Shown piece after piece: positions 21,487 through 32,869 of a stretch of DNA of 64,000 nt (positions are counted from its first letter, which is position 1; the number at the start of each line of letters is the position of its first letter). Both the position numbers and the translations under genes were made by a program. The stretch comes from Nicotiana tabacum. Its lineage: Eukaryota; Streptophyta; Magnoliopsida; Solanales; Solanaceae. Where the stretch lies: positions 152,548,178 to 152,612,177 of the forward strand of contig NC_134085.1 in NCBI RefSeq assembly GCF_000715075.1. Reading direction: 5' to 3'. Below the pieces are notes generated by a model. It had not been told where the DNA came from and did no database searches. It saw only the letters and a program-made list of their open reading frames with translations.

Positions 21487-23444
21487 GCGAGGGACATTAG
21501 AATCATTTTGCTGACTGCTTGATGGGCAATATGTCTTTTTTTTTTTTTTTTTTTGTTGTTCTGTCCCTACTTTCCTGGGAGTTAACAAGGGCTTGTAATC
21601 TACGTTTGTATTAGCATCTGCTACTAGGAAAAAAGGAGGTAGGGGTTCTTATAGTTCTTCATGTTAGTGGTTATATGTTTGTATCATACAATTTTGTGGA
21701 TACTATGGATCTTTGGGATTAAAGATGTTCTTAAAAGAGCTCATAACTGAGCCTGTTTGTCAGAGCTAGTCAATACACTCTCCTGTTTCTTTATGAATGG
21801 TAACTTCTGCGGCAGTAGCATGGAAAGTTGCTAAAAGAAAGTGGCATCATAATCGGGGAAGAAAGCCAAATATGTCATAATGAGCAGGGGACCATAGCTC
21901 ATATTTTTACAGAGTGCAGTGTGTTAAAAAAATTCTGGCCGGACAAATTACATCAAATTATGACCCTCTGTCTTCCATCAGAACTGGATTAAACCAGCTG
22001 TACTTCTAATAATAACTACTAAGGTCAACATTTCCCCTTTCTGACTCTGGCACAAATGGATCAATCGAAATCAAAAACCACTTCACTAATAAAAAGGATC
22101 TTCTAAATACCAACTCAGTCATTGCAAAAGCTACCGAATAAATAATGCTTACAGGAAAAAGAAGGAAATATACAAACTAAACTGTCAAAGGAATTAATTA
22201 CAGAAGGTTCCCCATTGGGTAATCAGTAACCCGGGGTAGGAGGAATAGGAGGTGCTCCAGAAATCACAAAGGTGACTGGAGTTTAGGCTACTATATGATA
22301 CTTCCTTTCACAATTGACATATTTGCAAAACAAACAGCTCTACAGAGATAGCAATTCGAAAGAAACTACATCCACTTGAAATCAACTCAGGCTCAAATGT
22401 AGTAGTTACTGCACTTCAAATAGGTAATGTTCATTTTCCTCACCTCATTGATAATTGCACGTTACTCCTCTGAAGCACACATACAGAGAAGCTAACCATG
22501 TAACTGACTAACTAGCTAAGAGTGGAAGCAAATAGAAAGTTCTTAAGAGCTCAAATCTACATCTCTTTCCCCCACCCTTTGCATCTAAATATGTTGTAAA
22601 CTACTCCCTGGGGGCTGGGAGCTATATTCCAGTGGGAAAGTCCCTCTATGTACTGATATCTAGCACATATATTAAATATTTCCTCTTGATCCAAAAAAAA
22701 AAACTTTTTCTGTTCCCCGAATAAAAATGCTGAATAAGAAACTAAGGATTGCTGAGTAAGAGAAGTAAGGATTGCTGCTGATAGTTGACACCTATGGTTC
22801 AACTGTCAGGTTTTGTATTTGCTGTACATACTACTATTTGTAATGAAAATAGTTTAGTTAACAAAAAGAAAAAAGATCTCATAAAACTGTTCACAACAGG
22901 TAAATGAGAATGGTGTTCAATTTTGAGCAACAATCATATTATTGTGTACACCTTTGGGACAATAAAACATGTGACTACAACAATATAACAGCTTTGTCCT
23001 TTAGCTTACTGAAGACAGGAAACAACAGAGGGAGATACACAAACATGCAACCTACTTCCTACAGTTTAATTTCTCCTTCTCTTAAAAGTTAGTCAGGAAT
23101 TTACTACAACAAAAAAAAGTACACCAGAATCATGAGAACTTGGTCACTTGACACGGGTGAAGAACCATCAATAATTCCAAATAAGAAGACAGAGACACTA
23201 AAGTATCTTAAACCTCATAAAATACTTTCAAACAAGGAGACGCTGACAGTAGGATGAGCCAATGTTTCTTCACTAATGTTTAACAAACATTCAAAGGGGT
23301 GACAGCATACAAGAAGACCGCTATTCATTCCTTAAACAGAAAAGTTAAGACGAAATGAAGAGGGAAAAGGTAAGGATGAATTCATCCACAAAATGTAATT
23401 CATTCTTTTTCCAACTTAAACCTTCATTTCTCTGCTTTCTCCAC
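21487..23444. other. intergenic DNA between two convergent host genes
   Basis: Holds the 3' UTRs of the small basic-protein gene (plus strand) and the bL31m-like gene (minus strand). Apart from one LINE-like remnant at 21823-21947 no gene or repeat was recognised. A T18 run lies at 21537-21554. Confidence 0.5.
21823..21947 (+). pseudogene. LINE remnant: zf-RVT-like peptide
   Basis: An open stretch reads LLKESG...ESQICHNEQGTIAHIF followed by TECSVLKKFW, which fits the zinc-binding domain found at the C-terminus of plant LINE reverse transcriptases (C-x-E-T-x2-H-x-F-x2-C-x5-W pattern). The usual first cysteine of the leading pair is absent. No other LINE part was recognised next to it. Confidence 0.45.
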
Positions 23445-23639
23445 CTACTCCTCCTCCTTCTCACCATACCGGCGCTTAAACTTTGCAATCTGACCAATAC
23501 TTTGAGCCATTTGACGCCTTGCTCTAATGTGATAAACCTTGCCTGTTTGGTGTATTTTGGTCATCATAACATGCATCAATCGTCCACTTTGTGTCACATA
23601 GGATATCCATTGCATTTGAGGGTGAATACCTTTCTTCAT
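23445..23639 (-). CDS. mitochondrial ribosomal protein bL31-like
   Basis: A 64-residue protein starting MKKGIHPQMQW, the same MKKGIHP start as bacterial L31, and ending AQSIGQIAKFKRRYGEKEEE, comparable to the L31 C-terminal region. No Cys zinc ligands are present, as in C-minus L31 proteins. It should be part of the large mitochondrial ribosomal subunit; plant mitochondrial L31-like proteins of this type are known, and the assignment is from memory of the family. The coding part is in one exon whose acceptor (TTTTCAG) lies just upstream at 23645-23647. A matching donor, CAAG|GTGAGA at 25543/25542 inside a transcribed-looking leader, suggests a 1.9-kb 5'-UTR intron. The short N-terminus leaves targeting unexplained; an internal signal or an unrecognised upstream start are possible. 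Confidence 0.75.
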   Translation of the reverse strand: MKKGIHPQMQWISYVTQSGRLMHVMMTKIHQTGKVYHIRARRQMAQSIGQIAKFKRRYGEKEEE

Positions 23640-23721
23640 TTTCTCTGAAAATAGACCTACAATTCGGTAACAATACAATTTCTCTTCCGAACTAATCCAT
23701 GTGACACAACCAACCTTCTTT

Positions 23722-23930
23722 TTTTTTGGAATAGGTAACAATATATTAATCAGCAGTACAAAGTGCTGGAAACCATATTTACAAGTTACCAAAGATGCAT
23801 AATTCAGAAAAACTATATCCTGTTCAGCTTACAGGGATTCTATGACTTCTAGGAGTGATTCAGCTTCATCAGCATACTTCTCTTTGCACCAAAAGTAAAA
23901 TAACAGAATACAACCAACCTTTTCTGAGTC
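23722..23930 (-). mobile_element. non-LTR retroposon 3' tail
   Basis: On the minus strand the segment ends GTTACCTATTCCAAAAAAAA, like a non-LTR element ending in a poly(A) tail. It shares words (TACAAGTTAC, TTTGCACCAAAAGTA) with the segment at 24515-24680. Family not determined; it could be a SINE or the end of a LINE. Confidence 0.4.
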
Positions 23931-24014
23931 AACTAGATTCTTTTATATAATAACTCATTTAAGCTTTCATCATAACAATGTGAAGTAAGAGGGCTTTTTC
24001 ACATTACTCCTGGC

Positions 24015-24207
24015 CACGGGCGGAGCTAGAATCCCGGCCACGGGTTTGGTCAAATGCTCAAACCCAATAGCTTTTGCTCAAACGGTGTATTTATATTATA
24101 ATTTTCATCAAATATGAACAAATATTAAATTAAGAACCCAATTATTAGCACTTGAAGTCGTCATTCTAATCCAGAACCCATAAAGTTGAAATCATAGCTC
24201 CACCTCT
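24015..24207. mobile_element. 193-bp MITE with 9-bp target duplication
   Basis: Ends with inverted GGCGGAGCTAGAAT / reverse of AGGTGGAGCTATGAT, flanked by ACTCCTGGC on both sides (24006-24014 and 24208-24216). It lies in the bL31m leader intron. An inverted copy of the whole locus carries the same element at 52435-52627. Confidence 0.8.
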
Positions 24208-24514
24208 ACTCCTGGCTATACGTTTACGGCCTGTAAAGCCTTTTAATGAAGAAAAAAGAGATAAGTGACAAAGAAGACGCTATAAAAGGTGAATGGATAA
24301 AATCCATACTTTTGACTGTCATGAAAACTTCTGAAGAGTAAATTTTGAAAAGCGAAGTATTTTCTTCTTTAAATACCATGGACAGTTTCTCCCTAATCAA
24401 AAAATAGAGTATCAAACTTTTTGCTTTGACCAAGTGAATAATCGGGTTAATGATGTTGGCTAAAAAGGAAAAAGTGCAAAGGCAAATGCCAAATTTCACT
24501 GGTATAATGCTCTA

Positions 24515-24685
24515 CTATTTTATTTTTTTGGATAAGGTAAAGGTTTCATTAAAGGAGGACCAAGAAGGTACCCAAAAAATTACAAGTTACAGCATAGCTG
24601 CATCAGTTGCATTATGTAAGTTTTCAACTATATTTTCTTTACACCAGAAATACAAATTTTGAAGGCAACTAATCTTTACAATAGC
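24515..24685 (-). mobile_element. non-LTR retroposon remnant
   Basis: On the minus strand it ends TTTACCTTATCCAAAAAAAT after a body containing GGTACCTTCTTGGTCCTCC. The same sequence recurs in the inverted copy near 51950-52125, so the insertion predates the duplication. Confidence 0.45.
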
Positions 24686-25466
24686 TAGGTGATTTCTTTG
24701 GTTCTACTATTATACTCAACAAGAAATTTCTGCAACTGTCAATCAGTCTCTTGCCCATAAACAAGAGCGGTTTTTACAGGATAGCTAAAGCCACAGGGGA
24801 AACTATGCTTCCAAAGAACTGAGATGATGCTAATTCCCAATCTATGTACATATAATCAATGATTCAATGACATCACAAGCAGATTGACCTAACTATCTAG
24901 GGAACTGTGTGTACTTTCTACTAGCCTTGTTCGAACCAAAATACAATTGTTGGATACCCATTCCCACAACAACGGCTAGCGAAATTTTCCGCTTCGAAAA
25001 ATCTATTTGGATGACCTAAAAATCACACAAACGATCATCCTATTCATTGCCTATTTGACATATAACTAATTCCAGATGGTCTGTAAAGCAAATCGCACTT
25101 CTTATCGAAGTGACAATAATTATTGTTACGATCAAAACCAATACCATTTAAAACAGACAAAAACTTAGTATTCTATTATCCTTGCACTTAAAAACTTCCA
25201 ATTTATTGTTTCATGCACCTATATAGTAACATAGTATGTATATAACCATCAGGAAGAAATGAATGAGCATATAAACAGAACCAACCAATGCAACATCTAA
25301 AGAATTTACAGAAATGAAATTCTCATACGTCATAGAAATAGCTCACGATTGTCACAAATTTAAAAAGCCACGCATTAAGTAATCGAACTGCCAGGATGAA
25401 AATCGGTGAAATGAAATCCTAGATAACCCTAATAATACAACAACGTACAACACTTCACGTACACAA

Positions 25467-25470
<4 letters not shown>

Positions 25471-25507
<37 letters not shown>
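25471..25507. repeat. (AT)n microsatellite
   Basis: An uninterrupted AT dinucleotide run of about 18 units, next to the donor side of the bL31m leader intron. Confidence 0.95.
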
Positions 25508-25509
<2 letters not shown>

Positions 25510-25542
25510 CGCACATATATATAGAGAGATTAGTAGTCTCAC

Positions 25543-25690
25543 CTTGCTGTTTCAGGTCGGAGAGAGAATCTACAGAGAGAGAGAGTGCGTGAGTGATAGT
25601 TTGCTGCCTTTTGGGGATTTTACATTTTTGGAGAGAGTAGTATATTGACCGGTATTCAGTGGACCAGCCCAATATTTGCTTGGGCATAAA
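25543..25690 (-). other. probable 5'-UTR exon and start region of the bL31m gene
   Basis: On the minus strand a CT-rich, leader-like stretch (ACTCTCTCTCTCTGTAGATT and CTCTCTCCGACC) runs into the donor CAAG|GTGAGA at 25543/25542. The splice partner would be the acceptor at 23645. The upstream limit is a guess. CT-rich leaders of this kind are common in plant housekeeping genes. Confidence 0.5.
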
Positions 25691-26392
25691 TATTGGCCTT
25701 TAAGAAGTTCAACTGTTTAGAGAAAGGGGAATGGGATTTTGGCATGGTATAACAACATACCCATATAATTGGCAGAAAATAGCCCTAGTTATAGATATTG
25801 GCATCACATAGCCAATAAATGTATATCACAATAATAATATGTATATCACAACATTTTTTTTCTTCTTTGTCTATATCAACATGTATATTAAAATTTTATT
25901 TTCATTCTTTGTACATAAATAATATTATTCTTTGAATATCAATAATATAAAATTATATATATAGTTATTGCTGCCTTTATATCAATGTATATCACAATAA
26001 AAATATTGTATTATTTGTATAGCACATCGGACATGTGTATACCAAAATACATATCAAAAGTTTATTTTTCTTCTTTGTGTATATCAAACATAAGTTTTCT
26101 TTGTATATCAAAATATTATTTACTCCCACAATTATATTAATTATTTTTATATTTTAGAACTTGCTTAAACATGCTATATCAAAAATTTATTTTCCTTTTT
26201 TGATCAATAATTAATAATTATATTATTTGTATATCACTGTGTATAACATAATAATAATGTGTATATCAAAAAATTTATGAAAATTTTATTTTCCTTCTTT
26301 GTATAACACATTTCAGATTGAAAACTCTAGTTCAATCACATGTCATAGTTGTATACACATATCCGATGTACTATACACTATGATATACAAAT

Positions 26393-26425
26393 TGTCACAC
26401 CTCGTTTTTACCCGAAATGGGGTAT
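26393..26425 (+). repeat. first 33 bp of an LTR, cut off
   Basis: Starts TGTCACACCTCG, the LTR start of the family seen at 37691 and 48770, and stops at GAAATGGGGTAT. The rest of the same LTR appears to continue 26 kb away at 52674, beginning with the same 12 bases. Confidence 0.75.
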
Positions 26426-26850
26426 CATACATCGAAGTTGATTGATTGGAGTTGTTGTTCGGGGTTGGTCCGTTCGAGTTCCGTCCGTTTCCAATTTCGC
26501 CATAAAATTTGGTTCATCTTGCTCGTGTAATTTTGCTTAAAATTTCAGTCAATCAAAGCTGTAATTTTCAGGTTCATATCTTTTTCTTTTCTTGTGAACT
26601 TTGTGGTTGAAATATAATATGAGCCTACTATATAATTTTAAAGTGTTCGTGGTTATGTTCAAGATAGAGCTTGGTTTTTTTTATCTACTAATTTGAGTGC
26701 TTTAGCTGGATATCGTAGTAGTCAGTTTGCTTAAGGAGTCATGTTTTTCTCTTTATTTCCGCCCATCTTGGAAGAAGTAACGTATTTAGGACCATCATCT
26801 GCTATGAAGCCTCGTCTCCTGCCCAACTCTTCTTCCTTTCATTACTTTAA

Positions 26851-29800
26851 CTAGGTGGTGTCAACCCGTGCCAGCACGGGCCCAATATTATTTAGCTTTA
26901 TATGATTTCTAATTGCAAATATAATAGAAGTTGGTGTTGCAAGTGTGGAATCGAGCAGACAATATTGCATGCTAAGTGATAGATACCTATTTACATACAT
27001 TTTGATCAAAATATATGTTGTTTGTATCCATGACAACACCACATTAGGGAATGCTTACAGTGCCACAGTAGTTACAACATAGTATATAACATAACAATTT
27101 ACATATTAGCGGAAGATGATGCATTATAATTCTTGTCTAAAAATGCCAGCGAACAAATAAATATGTTATATTTCATAGTAGAATTAGAAGCCAAAATATC
27201 TTCGAGGCAAGTAGTCAAGTACTGTGTTGTTAATCTGGATATCAAAAAAAGCCTTGTAGCAACTAAAGGCAAATATACCAAAAAGAACCTAAACCAAGAA
27301 GATTAATTTTAACCATAGCATGCTAGCATATAGTGGGATGAGTCACACCCTATATTACAATCTAAAAGTACTATCAAATATGAAAGCTACTATTCTAAAG
27401 TGCAGCATTTTTCCAGCTGCTTAAAGTGTGGTTGGAACCTTTAAAAATACTTGGAAGTATAAGCTTAACCTGAACACTGTACTTACAAGTTCCTAGTAAC
27501 TATCCATACACTTATTTGCTTAGGTTTTCAGTAAAATAGGTTAACAAAATATAGTGTACAGAAATATTATAATGACTAAAAGATGGAGCATTCTATAATA
27601 TAGAGTAGAGGGTTGAGTTTGAAAATAAAATCAGGTGAAGCATCATAACTTTCTCAATACAAAATGTCTGTATAGCTCAATTTCTAACAAGTGGAAGGTC
27701 CCTATCTGCCGTAAAATATATGCACATTCTACTGCAACATTAAAGCAATCCAGTCCAACTTTAAAGTTGAAATTTCTAAACTAACATCTGCTATCACTGT
27801 ACTCACTTTGAGCTTATAAAACTCTTAGCAAGTAAAGGAAATAATAGGGGGGGGGAATTTGTTCATGCTTTGTTTAAACCAGAATATAGAAAAGAAAAAC
27901 CATAACAGAAATATGTAACTATTAATCTTAAGAAATTCTATCATGCTTTTTTAAACCACAATATGGGAAAAAGAAAATCGCAAGTATGAAATCAGAACTC
28001 TTATTATATCAACTCAGATAATTCTATATACAGTCATAATTAACTTAAATGACCACAACCTTTCATGACTTTAAAGTAAAAGCGAGTGAACAAAAAGATT
28101 AAAGTTGCAATGTGAGACACCTATTTGTTTCATATTCGTATTATCATGCAAAAAAATAGGAAGACGAAAAGTTGGAAGCTATAATTTATAATAAGTTGTA
28201 CTAAAAATCATGATAGTGAAAGATTTTATCATCTATTCAAACTCAAATTCTTCAACCATGAAAGGAAAAACAATTTATGGTCAAGAAGTTCTTAGATGCT
28301 ATCCAAATTATTATTCGGCCATCCCTTTAAAATGTTTTTTTTCTTGTTGTGTGTCCTTCAACGTACCAGCCACAATACAATAACCCCGCAGAATTTGTAC
28401 AATATAAAGGAATATTGTACTTCTCAAGTCTCCCAACCTGATTTAAGGCAGAAAACCAGCTACCATATATATTCTTCACAGGCAATTATAGTTCAAGAAG
28501 AGTTTTAACATTTAGTTAAGCATTTCTTTTGAAGTATTATATCAAAAAATAGTAAAAGGCTCTTTAATGTTACTCTAAACCTCCTGAGGGAATAAATCCC
28601 ATAAGAAAGCAAAAAGGACAGAGAAAGAGCAAAAAGAAGGTTAACGAAGAGTTGTAGCTGGTTAACATATAGGGTACTTTTTAATTTGCAAGTGTTTAAT
28701 GAAAACTATTGTATATGCTTTTATTAATTTAGATTTCTTATTTAAGGCTAAGTTTAAAACAGCTAAGCTTAATGTATTTGTCAGCTATTAATTACTGTAT
28801 ATTGCATCTTTCTAGCTGAGCAGAAATCCTATGTCTAAAGGTGCAGCTAAATCAATTGTTATTACACCCAACCATCAGGAAATATGATACTTTGTCTAGA
28901 ATATATGTATAACAGAAGTACACAACCACCACAACGGATCACAAGAACTGCAATAATAAAAAGAATAAATCGTGATAGGCACAACAGAGGCCAAAAATCA
29001 AAAAGCAAATGGAGAAATCCAGAAATCAAACAGAATCTACTGACCAGAGAAAAAAGAAATGAAGGGGAGAAGCTGACACAAAGCAATAATCAAGCAGACA
29101 AAACAGGGGTGTGAAAATATGAAATGAAGAAGAGTTATTAGTAAGAAAATACCAACTGAACTTTTAAAACAAACTCAAATTTGAACTTGAAAGGAATATT
29201 TTTACAATAACAAGCGAAACTTTCTTTCTTAGAATGATGAAAAGATTAAGGTTGCTTTTCACTTCCTTTCAGTTTAAATAGAAACATTATTGTTTTTGTT
29301 GTAGTTTCAGGGGCAGCATACTGATGACGATATCAAAAGCTTTATTAAAGTAAGAAGTTGGTAAGAAAATTTACCTTATGATTGAAACACTACTGAATAA
29401 CACAAATACACAACAACCACATGGATCACAAAAACTGCAATAGAGGAGAAACCTGAAAAGTTAAAACAACCTAAGAGTTAGAAGCAGACTAGCCAATAAC
29501 CAGTTTGATCATATTGGCTCTACCAGTTAGGGAAAGATAAGGTGCCTCGCAAATAATTTTATAAATAAAAACCATAAATTAAGACTTGGCGAATTTAGCG
29601 TATACATTTGCCACGAAATTGCAAAATCGAGAAGTATGCAAAGAACCGAGAAAACCAAAAAATCCAAAACTCAGCACGCTTCGAGTTTAAAATGTATTTT
29701 TATTGCTCGATTTAAATATAGCTATGTGCTCCTCTGCACAAGGTGATTGATCAGTTAGGCCTGTTCCGAAGAGCAGAGAAGTTAATTAGAAGCCTTGCTC

Positions 29801-30507
29801 TTTCGATTCATAAGGGAAAGATTAAGCTCCAACTATCAAAACACGATTGACAAATACTATCCAAACTGAGCCCAATTTAACATCGTAGGCCAAAATTGCA
29901 AAATCCCAATTGATTAAGACTATAGTTACAGGTAAAAAAATGAACCAGTAAAAGTGACGAAACAGAGGATAAAACAAAAGAAGACGACGAACCGAAGAAT
30001 TACAAACTTTATTAAGCACTATAATACTATACCCAAAATTTTCTTCCTTTTAATTAGGCTTAATACCCATATCGGTATCAGCAGCGGACTAAGATCGAGA
30101 AGCCATTGATCTCGAGAAATTTTTTTGCATGTGGGTTGGAACTAATTGAAAGAGCAGGAAAAAAGAAGAGAAATAAATAGAAAACAACCAAATTGAAGTC
30201 GAAGAAGGAGAGAATGTTTCTATATCAGATGCATAGCAAAAAATATGGGCAGAATTGATAAAAACATACCTGCTGGTAGAAGCAATGTGAGGAAGACGAA
30301 GAGATATCCTAGAAGCAGTCTAAACTCTGAAAGTTTATTATACAAAGAAATGGAGAAATGGAAGAAAAACCTAATGTTGCCTCCGTGGAACGTCATTCAA
30401 ATATTATACTACGTAGATAAGCTGATTTAAATGACTTAAATGCCCTTGATCTTTATCGAAAAGACAATAAGCACACTGGTCGAAGCCGTAGCTCTATTAA
30501 TACATAG
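26851..30507 (-). mobile_element. non-autonomous Helitron
   Basis: On the minus strand the 3' end has a CCCGTGC-TG-GCACGGG hairpin followed 10 bases later by the terminal CTAG, a Helitron CTRR end, next to a target T. The 5' end begins CTATGTATTAATAGAGC after a target A, with CT in place of the canonical TC. The paralogous arm (53845-53880) shows the site without the insert, between 53858 and 53859. No Rep/helicase or other protein domain was recognised in its 3.66 kb. Short words such as CACAACCACC...GGATCACAA recur near 28921 and 29413. Confidence 0.7.
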
Positions 30508-30521
30508 TAATTTGTCATGTT

Positions 30522-31109
30522 TGTTATAAAACAAACACTATAAAACAAAGATAAGTATAGAGAGAAACTGATATATTATTCGAATTCAAACTGATGTACA
30601 TAATAAACTGAAATCTCTTCTATTTATAGAAGAAAGAAAGCTGCTCTGTAAGCTGCTACTACAAGCTGCAGTGTAAGCTACTATAAGTTGCTGTGTAAGC
30701 TGCTACTACAAGCTGCTGTGTAAGCTGCTACAAGCTGCTGTGTAAGCTGCTGTTGTACCAGATATGGATAATCTTCTACTGAGAGCAATATTTATCCATA
30801 ACGGAGTACTGAATGGATAAGCTTATTATACCCGGTATGGATAATCTTCTACAGGGGGTAATGTTTATCCATAACTGGGTACTGAAAAGATAAGCTCATT
30901 ATACCCGATATGGATAAACTTCTACTGGGGGTAATGTTTATCCATAACCGGGTACCGAAGTGATAAGCTTCTTCAGGAAGCTTATTTCCAATATAGTACT
31001 AAATAGATAAACATATTTACGGTGGAGTCCCATATGGATAAGCTTGTTCAGAAAGCTTATTTACAACGGAGTACTAAATGAACATCCATAATATAATATA
31101 TTTATAACA
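30522..31109 (-). repeat. 3' LTR of the Copia element
   Basis: 588 bp, nearly identical to 35735-36324. Both contain a short tandem array of GCTGCTACTACAAGCTGC-type units (30640-30755) and a second array of units of about 70 bp built on TATGGATAA...TTATCCATAA, an inverted pair. Confidence 0.93.
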
Positions 31110-31310
31110 CTCTCCCTTGGATGTTCATTAAAAGATAATGTGCCTCATTAAAACCTTACTAGGAAAAACCACGTGGGAAAAAAAATCCCAGCGAAGGAAA
31201 AAGAGTACACATATTTAGTAAGACGCATTGCTAGGTGCCTCATTAAAAACCTTATAAGGAAAACCCCATGGGAAAAACCTTAGTAAGGGAAAAAGAGTGC
31301 ATCGCGTATT

Positions 31311-32862
31311 TTACTCCCCCTGATGAAAACCTTGTTTCAAATATTTGAGTCTCCGCATTCCAATTTTGTATACCATCTTCTCAAAAGTTGAAGTTGGCAA
31401 AGATTTAGTGAATAAATCTGCTGGATTATTACTTGAACGGATTTGTTGCACATCAATGTCACCACTTTTCTGAAGATCGTGTGTGTAGAACAATTTTGAT
31501 GAAATGTGCTTCGTTCTATCTCCTTTTATAAATCCTCCTTTAATAGCGCTATGCATGAAACATTGTCTCCGTATAATATTGTGGGTCTTTTATCACATTC
31601 CAACCCACATATTTCTCGAATGAATCACTGATCTCAATCATATGCATTCCCTGCTTGCCGGTTTGAAATCGAACTTTATGGGTATCGGATAAATAACCTG
31701 CATTACCAATATGATCTGCACCACTTTTGTTAGCATTAGCAAGATAAATAAGTGCACCATCTACACCGAGATAGAGTATTTCAGGACCAAGGAGTTCCTC
31801 GTCCTCTTCTGGAGGTCGGAACAAATACTTATTTACTTCAAGTGATCGAACAACCATTGGTGTACTCAATGGGTGCGCTTTGTCCATGTAAAAGCGTTTT
31901 AAGATCCTTTCTGTATAGGCAGATTGATGGATAAAGATCCCATCTGCTAAATATTCAATTTGCAGACTAAGACAAAGTTTTGTCTTTCCAAGATCTTTCA
32001 TCTCAAATTCTTTCTTAAGATATTCAATTGCCTTTTGAAGCTCTTCTGGAGTTCCAACAAGATTTATGTCATCACCATAAACAACAAGTATAACAAATTC
32101 TGATGCCATTTTCTTTATAAAAATACATGGACAAATAACATCATTTATGTAACCTTCTTTCAGCAAATATTCACTAAGGCGATTATATCACATGCGTCCA
32201 GATTGCTTTAAACCGTACAAAGATCTTTATAATTTGATCGAGTACATTTCTCAAGACTTTGAATTATATGCTTCGGGCATTTTCAATCCTTCAAGGATCT
32301 TCATATAGATTTAGCCAAATAAGTCAAATAGGTTGAGACTTGTATCTAAATGGTACGACATTTTCAAGTGTCTGGACTGCTAGTCCGATCCTCACAATCG
32401 TTTACAATATTGTGCACTATATTGTATTAAATATATCGTCGACGATCATTTTGTGTCAATTCCGAAGCGACATAACTTGTGGAGATCTCATCACTTTTTT
32501 TATTTTCAGGTACCTGAACTTTTTCGGGAGTTTCATGAAATGTTATGTTGTGGGCTCTTCTAGAGCTTATTTCCTCCTCATTATGATCATTTCGATCATT
32601 AGCTCCTACTATTTTTCAAGGATTGTTACCTTTGGAACCGATTGGTCTACCACGCTTCATGCATACAGTAAACTCTATCCTTCAGGGACTTTAATTTTAA
32701 TAGGAGCATTTGCAGCTGAAATATGATATTTAATTTTGGATCAGCAAATGCTTCTGGCATTCGACTTGAATTATCTTCTAAGTGAGGATCATGATAATTC
32801 GATTCATATAACATATTTTTCAACTGTTTATTCCATCCTTCAAATGTTAGAAAAACTAACAT
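31311..32862 (-). pseudogene. Copia pol remnant (reverse transcriptase / RNase H)
   Basis: Reading on the minus strand, fragments appear in order. 32862-32647 is the linker between integrase and reverse transcriptase (MPEAFADPK). 32166-31549 is the reverse transcriptase C-terminal half, with an active-site YGDD (about 32069-32080) where Copia elements usually have YVDD, and NLVGTPEEL, followed by RNase H. 31556-31311 is the RNase H end (RSSNNPADLFTKSLPT). The frames do not join, so several frameshifts or deletions separate them. The N-terminal half of the reverse transcriptase was not found as an open frame. Confidence 0.8.
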
Positions 32863-32869
32863 ATATCCT

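Larger units (their letters stand above)
23963..26425 (+). repeat. left arm of a large inverted duplication (unit 1)
   Basis: 23963-25287 and about 25816-26392 recur as reverse complement at 51092-52673 plus 37348-37690. The arm contains most of the bL31m leader intron, its promoter side and AT-rich DNA with many GTATATCA words. The segment 25288-25815, which holds the leader exon and proximal promoter of bL31m, is missing from the other arm. The arm ends inside an LTR fragment, at the 12-bp sequence GAAATGGGGTAT (26414-26425). Confidence 0.88.

Noticed and set aside
23355..23648. Plus-strand frame opposite the bL31m gene
   Set aside because: Its antisense strand encodes the recognisable L31-like protein; this frame has no motif.
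28862..29114. Overlapping frames in the Helitron as a captured gene
   Set aside because: No recognisable protein motif, and composition like the surrounding AT-rich DNA.
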